Shown here one piece after another: positions 1 to 4,781 of a DNA stretch of 5,111 nt. A program made the translations under genes and the position numbers. The first letter of the stretch is position 1, and the number at the start of each line of letters is the position of its first letter. Source of the DNA: Elusimicrobiota bacterium (lineage in GTDB: Bacteria; Elusimicrobiota; Elusimicrobia; UBA1565; UBA9628); assembly GCA_028717525.1 (NCBI GenBank), contig JAQUNT010000216.1, positions 1 through 5,111 of the forward strand, given 5' to 3'. The notes below the pieces were generated by a model. The model had not been told where the DNA came from. It ran no database searches and saw nothing but the letters and a program-made list of their open reading frames with translations.

Positions 1-11
1 TGGACCGGTGA
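1..11 (+). CDS. nuoD: 3' end of upstream gene, probably NADH-quinone oxidoreductase subunit D (partial)
   Basis: Only the tail is visible. Read in the frame that ends with the TGA at 9-11, the last codons give x-Asp-Arg-stop, where x is a codon ending in TG (Val, Leu or Met). NuoD and its mitochondrial counterpart NDUFS2 characteristically end in Val-Asp-Arg, and nuoD is the usual gene before nuoE, so both sequence and context agree. The TGA overlaps the GTG start of nuoE by 4 bases, the same kind of junction seen between the later genes. Two residues are too few to be sure, so the call rests mostly on synteny. Confidence 0.45.
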
Positions 12-478
12 GCGCCTTCACCCCGGAGCAGGAGAAGGTCCTGAAGTCCTGGGACGAGCGCTACCCGGCTCCGCTCATGGGCCTGGTGGAGGCTCTGCGC
101 CAGGTGCAGGAGTGGCACCGCTGCGTGAGCGACGAGGACGAGGAGGACTTGGCCGGGCTCTTCGTCGTGCCGCGCAGCCGCATCCACGAGTTGGCCACCT
201 TCTTCCCGAGCTTCACCCAGAAGCCCGCGGGCCGGCACCGCATCGGCCTGTGCCGGGGCCTGTCCTGCAGCCTGGCCGGCTCCAAGGAGATGTGCGCCTG
301 CCTGGAGAAGAAGCTGGGAATCAAGGCCGGGGAGACCACGGCCGACGGGCGCTTGAGCCTGGAGACCATGGAGTGCCTGGGAGCCTGCGACCAGGCGCCG
401 GCGCTCATCGTCAACGACGAGCTCCAGGGCGCGGCCACGGAGCAGATGGTGGACAAGCTGCTGGAGGAGCTCGAATGA
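8..478 (+). CDS. nuoE: NADH-quinone oxidoreductase subunit E (24 kDa-type [2Fe-2S] subunit)
   Basis: This is the thioredoxin-like [2Fe-2S] subunit of the complex I NADH-dehydrogenase module. It binds cluster N1a beside the FMN of NuoF, on the cytoplasmic side. The 156-residue length is normal for the family. The N-terminal half is the helical region (about residues 5-70, including the ATFFPSF segment typical of NuoE). The C-terminal half is the ferredoxin fold, with ligands Cys82 and Cys87 (C-x4-C) and Cys123 and Cys127 (C-x3-C, in ECLGAC), exactly the family pattern. The start is a GTG at 8 whose first bases overlap the stop of the preceding gene. Too little upstream sequence is present to judge its ribosome binding site. 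The stop overlaps the nuoF start by 4 bases (ATGA), suggesting translational coupling. Homologous subunits occur in NAD-dependent hydrogenases and formate dehydrogenases, but nuoH and nuoI in the same cluster make complex I the clear choice. Confidence 0.95.
   Translation: MSAFTPEQEKVLKSWDERYPAPLMGLVEALRQVQEWHRCVSDEDEEDLAGLFVVPRSRIHELATFFPSFTQKPAGRHRIGLCRGLSCSLAGSKEMCACLEKKLGIKAGETTADGRLSLETMECLGACDQAPALIVNDELQGAATEQMVDKLLEELE
463..469 (+). promoter_or_regulatory. Ribosome binding site for nuoF, deciding its start
   Basis: A strong GGAGGAG lies inside the 3' end of nuoE, five bases before the ATG at 475. It sets the nuoF start there rather than at an in-frame ATG far upstream (112) that lies within nuoE. 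The protein from 475 begins where NuoF homologues begin. Confidence 0.8.
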
Positions 479-1704
479 CCAAGCTCCTCACCGCTCATTT
501 CCACGAGCCCCGGCTGCACGAGCTGGAGACCTACCGCGGCCTGGGCGGCTACGAGGGCCTCAAGAAGGCCCTGGCCATGGGCCGCGAACAGCTCATGGAG
601 GAGATGAAGAAGTCCAACCTGCGCGGCCTGGGCGGGGCCGGGTTCCCGGCCGGGATGAAGTGGAGCACGGTCACGCCCGAGGCCAAGGATCCGGGCCCCC
701 GCTACGTGGTGGTCAACTGCGACGAATCCGAGCCCGGCTGCTTCAAGGACCGGGTCCTGGTCACGCGGGCCCCGCACGCGCTCATCGAGGGCCTGCTCAT
801 CGCCATGCACGCCATCGACGCCAAGCAGGGCTTCATCTTCGTCCGCGGCGAGTACCAGGTCCAGTACAGGATTTTGGACAAGGCCTTGGCCGAGGCGCGC
901 TCCGCCGGACTCCTGGGAGAGCGCTCCATCGACCTCATGCGCGGCGCGGGCGCCTACATCTCCGGCCTGGACACCGCTCTATTGGAGACCATGGAGGGGA
1001 AGAAGGCCTGGCCGCGCCAGCCGCCTCCCTTCCCCACGGCCAAGGGGCTCATGGGCCGGCCCACGGTGGTCAACAACGTGGAGACCCTGTGCATGGTCCC
1101 GCACGTCGTGCTCAAGGGCGGGGACTGGTTCGCGGCGCTGGGCACCCCGAAGTCCGGCGGCACCTTCCTCTTCAGCGTGAGCGGCCACGTGGCCAAGCCG
1201 GGGGTCTACGAGTTCCCCATGGGCACGCCGCTCAAGGACATCATCGCGGCCGCGGGCGGGGTCAAGGGCGGCCGCAAGCTCAAGGCCGTCATCCCGGGCG
1301 GGGTCTCCACCCCGGTCATGACCGCGGAGGAGCTCGACACCCCGATGGATTTCGAAGGTCCGCGAGCCCAGGGCTCTTTCCTCGGGGCGGGCGGGGTCAT
1401 CGTCCTCGACGAGACCGCGGACATGGTCATGGTGGCGCACAACATCGAGCGCTTCCTGGCCCACGAGTCCTGCGGCCAGTGCACGCCCTGCCGGCAGGGC
1501 AGCTACTGGTACGAGCGCATCCTGGAGCGGGGCTTGAGCGGCGGCGGCGTGGCCGCGGACCTGGAGACCCTGCAGCGCACGGGCGAGGACATGACCGGCA
1601 AGGTCATCTGCGCCTTGGGCGACACCGTGGGCGTGGTCACCCGGGCGCTCATGAAGAAGTTCCCTGAGGATTTCAAGGCGAAGTTCCCGGAGAGACGTGG
1701 CTAA
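475..1704 (+). CDS. nuoF: NADH-quinone oxidoreductase subunit F (51 kDa-type, NADH/FMN subunit)
   Basis: NuoF oxidises NADH, holds the FMN and passes electrons to cluster N3. The protein is 409 residues, slightly shorter than the common 420-450. In order: the glycine-rich FMN loop RGLGGAGFP (residues 50-58) followed by the conserved MKW; the acidic NADH/FMN segment NCDESEPGCFKDR (81-93), keeping the Glu equivalent to E. coli Glu95 as Glu86; the GAGAYISGLDTALLE segment (157-171); the SLBB-like domain (about 230-300); and the N3 [4Fe-4S] ligands Cys333, Cys336 and Cys339 (C-x2-C-x2-C in ESCGQCTPC) with Cys379. Several normally conserved FMN/NADH-site residues differ. Leu52 replaces the Arg of GRGGAGF, and Ser-Gly-Leu-Asp (163-166) replaces Cys-Gly-Glu-Glu. 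These comparisons are from remembered family sequences. The fold and all cluster ligands are intact, so the gene looks functional. It overlaps nuoE by 4 and nuoG by 8 bases. A hydrogenase or formate dehydrogenase diaphorase is a less likely alternative given the neighbours. Confidence 0.95.
   Translation: MTKLLTAHFHEPRLHELETYRGLGGYEGLKKALAMGREQLMEEMKKSNLRGLGGAGFPAGMKWSTVTPEAKDPGPRYVVVNCDESEPGCFKDRVLVTRAPHALIEGLLIAMHAIDAKQGFIFVRGEYQVQYRILDKALAEARSAGLLGERSIDLMRGAGAYISGLDTALLETMEGKKAWPRQPPPFPTAKGLMGRPTVVNNVETLCMVPHVVLKGGDWFAALGTPKSGGTFLFSVSGHVAKPGVYEFPMGTPLKDIIAAAGGVKGGRKLKAVIPGGVSTPVMTAEELDTPMDFEGPRAQGSFLGAGGVIVLDETADMVMVAHNIERFLAHESCGQCTPCRQGSYWYERILERGLSGGGVAADLETLQRTGEDMTGKVICALGDTVGVVTRALMKKFPEDFKAKFPERRG
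1689..1694 (+). promoter_or_regulatory. Possible ribosome binding site for nuoG, unusually close
   Basis: GGAGAG lies inside the nuoF 3' end with only two bases between it and the GTG at 1697, shorter than usual spacing. The GTG is still preferred because the protein then starts directly at the first strand of the N-terminal ferredoxin fold (MAKTIRFTLDG), as homologues do, and the next in-frame candidates would cut into that fold. Translation may rely on coupling to nuoF, whose stop at 1702-1704 lies just inside nuoG. Confidence 0.5.
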
Positions 1705-3208
1705 GACCATCAGATTCACCTTGGACGGCAGGACCGTGGAGGCCCGGGAAGGGGAGACCGTGCTCGAGGCCGCGCAGCGCTGCGGCCTGCGCATCCCCCA
1801 TTACTGCTGGCACCAGGCCTTGGGCAATCCGGGAAACTGCAGGATGTGCAACGTGGAGGTCGAGGGCGCGGCCAAGCCCATGGTCTCCTGCCGGCTGCAG
1901 CCCAAGGAAGGCATGGTGGTGCGCTCCGCGGCGCCGGCCGCCCGGCGCTGGCAGCGCGCGGCCCTGGAGTTCCACCTGGTGGACCACCCCCTGGACTGCC
2001 CGGTCTGCGACCAGTCCGGCGAGTGCGGCCTGCAGGACTACTACATGGACATCGGCCGCTACCCCAGCTCCCTGCGCGACGACAAATGGCACATGGGCAA
2101 GCGCATGCCCATCGGGCCCCACATCATGCTCGACCAGGAGCGCTGCATCATGTGCACGCGCTGCACGCGCTTCGTCTCCACGGTGAGCCAGTCCCACGAG
2201 CTGGGCATCTTCGGCCGCGGCCACTCCCAGGTCGTAGACGTCGTGCCCGGCCGCAGCCTGGACAACCCTTACTCCGGCTGCCTGGCCGACATCTGTCCCG
2301 TGGGCGCCCTGACCGACCGGGACTTCCGCTTCCAGGTCCGGGTCTGGTACCTCGACGAGGCGGAGTCCGTGTGCCCGGGCTGCAGCCGGCTCTGCAGCAT
2401 CTGGGCGCACACCAGCACCCGCAGGCCCTGGCACAACCAGGGCCGGCGCCTGGCGCGCCTCAAGCCGCGCCTCGACCCGGAGGTCAACGGGCCCTGGATC
2501 TGCGACGAGGGGCGCTATGGCTTCGCGGGCTTCGACTCGGACCGGCTGGGCCGGGTGCTGCGGCTGGGCCGCGACGCCGCGGAGCTGCCCTGGGACGCGG
2601 CCTGCGATGAGATCGCCGTGGCCTGGCACCGGGTCGTGCGCCACAAGAAGCCCGAAGGCTTGGCCGTGGTCGCTTCCGGCGCCCTATCCAACCAGGACTG
2701 GGCGGGCTTCCGGAGCCTCTTCGTAGACGGCCTGCGGCTCTCGCGCTTCCTCTTCGCCCCGGAGCCGGACCAAGTCGGCGCGGAGGACGGCCTGCTGCGG
2801 CGGCGCGACAAGGTCCCCAACCTGGCCGGGGGGAGGGCTTTCGGGTTCGGGGCCGAAATCCAATCCCTGACCTGGCAGACCCTGGCCGAGCAGATCGAGC
2901 AGGGGGAGGTCTGGGGGCTCTACGTGGTGGACCGCGATCCCCTGAAGGTCTGGGGGGAGAAGGGCCGGGCTTTGCTGGAGCGCTTGGACCTGCTGGTCTA
3001 TCAGGGCCCCCGCAAGGGCCTGACCGGTGAGCTGGCGCGCTTCCGGCTTCCGGCCACGGCCTGGCTGGAGGAGGACGGGGAGTTCACGGATTTCCAGGGC
3101 CGGGTCCGCGGCTACCGGCGGGCCCTGGAGCCTCTGGGCCAGGCCAGGCCGGACTGGGAGATCTTCGCCGCGATCGAAGCGGCGTTCCACGGCGGGGGCG
3201 GGCTATGA
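1697..3208 (+). CDS. nuoG: NADH-quinone oxidoreductase subunit G, compact form with N7 ligands
   Basis: NuoG carries the electron wire from the flavin module towards NuoI. Visible in order: an N-terminal [2Fe-2S] ferredoxin domain with Cys37, Cys48, Cys51 and Cys65 (N1b); the His-Cys3 cluster N5 with His97, Cys101, Cys104 and Cys110 (HPLDCPVCDQSGEC); a [4Fe-4S] site with Cys150, Cys153, Cys156 and Cys200 (N4); and Cys226, Cys229, Cys233 and Cys269 (C-x2-C-x3-C…C), matching the extra N7 cluster found in some bacteria. The rest (270-503) is a remnant of the molybdopterin-oxidoreductase-like domain. It includes a GALSNQDW element (328-335) and, near the end, the family-typical ATAWLEEDGEFTDFQGRV stretch (454-471) and ARPDWEIF (483-490). 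At 503 residues it is much shorter than E. coli NuoG (about 900), Thermus Nqo3 (about 780) or mitochondrial NDUFS1 (about 730), so the central part of that domain is missing. No frameshift is seen. It overlaps nuoF by 8 bases and nuoH by 4 (ATGA). Confidence 0.93.
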   Translation: MAKTIRFTLDGRTVEAREGETVLEAAQRCGLRIPHYCWHQALGNPGNCRMCNVEVEGAAKPMVSCRLQPKEGMVVRSAAPAARRWQRAALEFHLVDHPLDCPVCDQSGECGLQDYYMDIGRYPSSLRDDKWHMGKRMPIGPHIMLDQERCIMCTRCTRFVSTVSQSHELGIFGRGHSQVVDVVPGRSLDNPYSGCLADICPVGALTDRDFRFQVRVWYLDEAESVCPGCSRLCSIWAHTSTRRPWHNQGRRLARLKPRLDPEVNGPWICDEGRYGFAGFDSDRLGRVLRLGRDAAELPWDAACDEIAVAWHRVVRHKKPEGLAVVASGALSNQDWAGFRSLFVDGLRLSRFLFAPEPDQVGAEDGLLRRRDKVPNLAGGRAFGFGAEIQSLTWQTLAEQIEQGEVWGLYVVDRDPLKVWGEKGRALLERLDLLVYQGPRKGLTGELARFRLPATAWLEEDGEFTDFQGRVRGYRRALEPLGQARPDWEIFAAIEAAFHGGGGL

Positions 3209-4260
3209 TCGCCCTGGCCTGGTCGGCGGTCAAGGTCGGCTACGCCCTGGGCTTCGGCTTCGGCTTGGCCGGGCTGCTGGGCTGGGTCGAGCGCAAGCAG
3301 AGCGCGGTCCTGCAGGACCGCATCGGCGCCAACCGGGCCGACATATTCGGCTGGCGGATCATCGGTCTCTTCCATCCGCTGGCGGACGGCATCAAGCTCA
3401 TGACCAAGGAGGACTTCGTGCCGCGGGGAGTCCTGCGCCCTTTCCACGGCCTGGCGCCGGCCTTGTCCTTGGGCTGCGGCCTGCTCTGCCTGGCCGCGCT
3501 CCCGTTTGGCGGTGAGTTCCAGATGGCGGGCCGGACCTGGAGCCTGCAGCCCTGGCCCAGCCCGGTCGGGCTGGTCTATGTCCTGGCCTTCCTGGGCCTG
3601 GGAGTGCACGGCGTGGTCATGGCCGGCTACGCCTCCGGCTCCAATTACGGCCTCCTGGGCGGGCTGCGCGGCGCCGCGCAGATGGTGGCCTACGAGGTCT
3701 GCATGGCCGCCGTCCTCGCCGGGCCCATGTTCCTCTACGGGACCCTCGACCTGCAGGAGGCGGTGCGCGCGCAGGGGCGGCTGATCGGCGGCGTGCTGCC
3801 GGCCTGGGGCGTGTTCACCCAGCCTCTGGCCTTCCTGCTCTTCCTGGTCGCGGGCACGGCCGCCTCCAAGCGCATCCCCTTCGACCTGCCCGAGGGCGAG
3901 TCCGAGATCGTGGGCTATCACGTGGAGTACGCGGGCATGAAGTTCGGCATGTTCATGATCTCGGACTTCGTGGAGAACATCGTGGTCTGCGGCCTGGGCG
4001 CGGCGCTGTTCTTGGGCGGCTGGCAGGTCCCGTTCGTGAGCCTCGCCGGTCCGCTGGGCGCGGTCCTCATGCTGGCCGCGTTCCTCGCCAAGACCTGCGC
4101 CTTGCTCTTCCTGCTCATGCAGGTGCGCTGGACCTTGCCCCGGCTGCGCTTCGACCAGCTCCTCGACCTGGGCTGGAAGTCGCTCTTGCCGCTGGCCTTG
4201 GCCAATTTCATGCTCACGGTCTGGGCCGTGTGGCTGCTGCGGAGGCTCTCATGGCTGTGA
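3205..4260 (+). CDS. nuoH: NADH-quinone oxidoreductase subunit H (membrane subunit at the quinone site)
   Basis: NuoH anchors the peripheral arm to the membrane arm and forms much of the quinone chamber and the entry to the proton path. The 351-residue protein is strongly hydrophobic, with about eight predicted membrane segments (roughly 5-27, 83-100, 120-141, 160-178, 203-219, 251-271, 281-304 and 325-346). Family signatures are the ERKQSAVLQDRIGANR loop (29-44), HPLADGIKLMTKED (57-70), the YASGSNYGLLGGLRGAAQ loop with MVAYE (142-164), and the acidic loop between helices 5 and 6, PFDLPEGESEIVGYHVEYAG (225-244), with Asp227, Glu230, Glu232, Glu234 and Glu241. That loop appears one residue shorter than in E. 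coli and Thermus, and Ala42 replaces the usual Pro of GPNR. The start at 3205 overlaps the nuoG stop (ATGA). Only a G-rich stretch precedes it, so coupled translation is likely. The 3' end overlaps nuoI by 10 bases. Membrane subunits of energy-converting hydrogenases are related, but these loops match complex I better. Confidence 0.95.
   Translation: MIALAWSAVKVGYALGFGFGLAGLLGWVERKQSAVLQDRIGANRADIFGWRIIGLFHPLADGIKLMTKEDFVPRGVLRPFHGLAPALSLGCGLLCLAALPFGGEFQMAGRTWSLQPWPSPVGLVYVLAFLGLGVHGVVMAGYASGSNYGLLGGLRGAAQMVAYEVCMAAVLAGPMFLYGTLDLQEAVRAQGRLIGGVLPAWGVFTQPLAFLLFLVAGTAASKRIPFDLPEGESEIVGYHVEYAGMKFGMFMISDFVENIVVCGLGAALFLGGWQVPFVSLAGPLGAVLMLAAFLAKTCALLFLLMQVRWTLPRLRFDQLLDLGWKSLLPLALANFMLTVWAVWLLRRLSWL
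4241..4245 (+). promoter_or_regulatory. Ribosome binding site for nuoI, deciding its start
   Basis: A clear GGAGG inside the nuoH 3' end sits five bases before the ATG at 4251. It favours that start over the in-frame GTG at 4230, which would add seven residues and has no such site. Confidence 0.8.
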
Positions 4261-4769
4261 CCGTGAGGCCCGTGACCCGGCCGGCGCGGGGGCTCTGGGA
4301 GCAGGTCTACCTCATCGAGGTCCTGCGCGGCCTGGGCGTGACCTTCCGGCACTTCTTCGTGAACCTCTGGCGCCACGTCCTGGCCCTGCTGGGCCGGCGC
4401 GCCGCGGCCGGGGCGGTGACCATCCAGTACCCGGAGCAGCCCGCCGTGCTGGGCCGGCGCGCGCGCACGCGCCACCGCCTGCTGCGGCGCCCCGACGGCG
4501 CGCCGCGCTGCACCGCCTGCCTGCTCTGCGAGACCATCTGCCCGGCCAAGTGCATCCGCATCACCGCGGAGGAGAGCCCGGACCCGATGGTGGAGAAGCG
4601 CGCGCGCAGCTTCGACATCGACGTGGGGATGTGCGTGTTCTGCGGGCACTGCGTGGAGGCCTGTCCCGTGGACGCCATCCATATGGACTCCAGCCAGGTG
4701 GAACTGGCATCCTATACCAGGGCCGGAATGATCTGGAACATGGAATCCTTGATGCGGGAGAAGCGCTAG
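4251..4769 (+). CDS. nuoI: NADH-quinone oxidoreductase subunit I (two [4Fe-4S] ferredoxin subunit)
   Basis: NuoI links NuoG to NuoB through clusters N6a and N6b. The 172-residue protein has a basic, amphipathic N-terminal region (about 15-50) that sits on the membrane, then the family signature VTIQYPE (56-62) and a basic stretch leading to RHRLLRRPDGAPRC. Two ferredoxin motifs follow: Cys87-x2-Cys90-x2-Cys93-x3-Cys97-Pro and Cys128-x2-Cys131-x2-Cys134-x3-Cys138-Pro. Each supplies three ligands to one cluster and the fourth to the other. The C-terminal part (SSQVELASYTR, then IWNMESLM) also fits NuoI. The length is normal. It overlaps the nuoH end by 10 bases and has the best ribosome binding site in the window. 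The stop TAG at 4767-4769 runs into an eight-G tract, followed 12 bases later by the next gene. A polyferredoxin of another complex is unlikely given VTIQYPE and the order after nuoH. Confidence 0.96.
   Translation: MAVTVRPVTRPARGLWEQVYLIEVLRGLGVTFRHFFVNLWRHVLALLGRRAAAGAVTIQYPEQPAVLGRRARTRHRLLRRPDGAPRCTACLLCETICPAKCIRITAEESPDPMVEKRARSFDIDVGMCVFCGHCVEACPVDAIHMDSSQVELASYTRAGMIWNMESLMREKR
4387..4462 (+). repeat. 16-bp direct repeat inside nuoI
   Basis: The 16 bases at 4387-4402 recur exactly at 4447-4462, 60 bases apart. Each copy encodes Leu-Gly-Arg-Arg-Ala in the same frame (around residues 47-51 and 67-71). Recombination between copies would remove 20 codons in frame, including the VTIQYPE signature. 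In DNA this GC-rich, with heavy use of CGC and GGC codons, it may be chance. Confidence 0.6.
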
Positions 4770-4776
4770 GGGGGGG
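4769..4776 (+). promoter_or_regulatory. Eight-G tract at the nuoI/cyclase junction, possible weak ribosome binding site
   Basis: A run of eight G begins at the last base of the nuoI stop codon and ends five bases before the first ATG (4782) of the next gene. No AGGAGG-like site is present, so this G-rich run is the only candidate for ribosome binding. Because it lies outside both reading frames, a length change would alter spacing, not frame. Such runs are also prone to sequencing or assembly error. Confidence 0.4.
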
Positions 4777-4781
4777 CGGGC

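Noticed and set aside
112..474. In-frame extension of nuoF upstream to an ATG at 112
   Set aside because: The extension lies entirely inside nuoE, encodes an Arg/Gly/Pro-rich stretch unlike NuoF, and a strong GGAGGAG precedes the ATG at 475.
660..1667. Plus-strand frames overlapping nuoF (660-1667) and nuoG (1846-2610)
   Set aside because: They are out-of-frame readings of the nuo genes, giving Arg/Gly/Pro/His-rich products without domains or ribosome binding sites.
8..3208. nuoE-F-G considered as the diaphorase part of a hydrogenase or formate dehydrogenase
   Set aside because: The genes are coupled by overlap to nuoH and nuoI of clear complex I type, NuoG lacks a complete molybdopterin domain, and no hydrogenase subunit is present in the window.
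4230..4250. Alternative GTG start for nuoI, seven codons upstream
   Set aside because: No ribosome binding site precedes it, whereas GGAGG sits five bases before the ATG at 4251.
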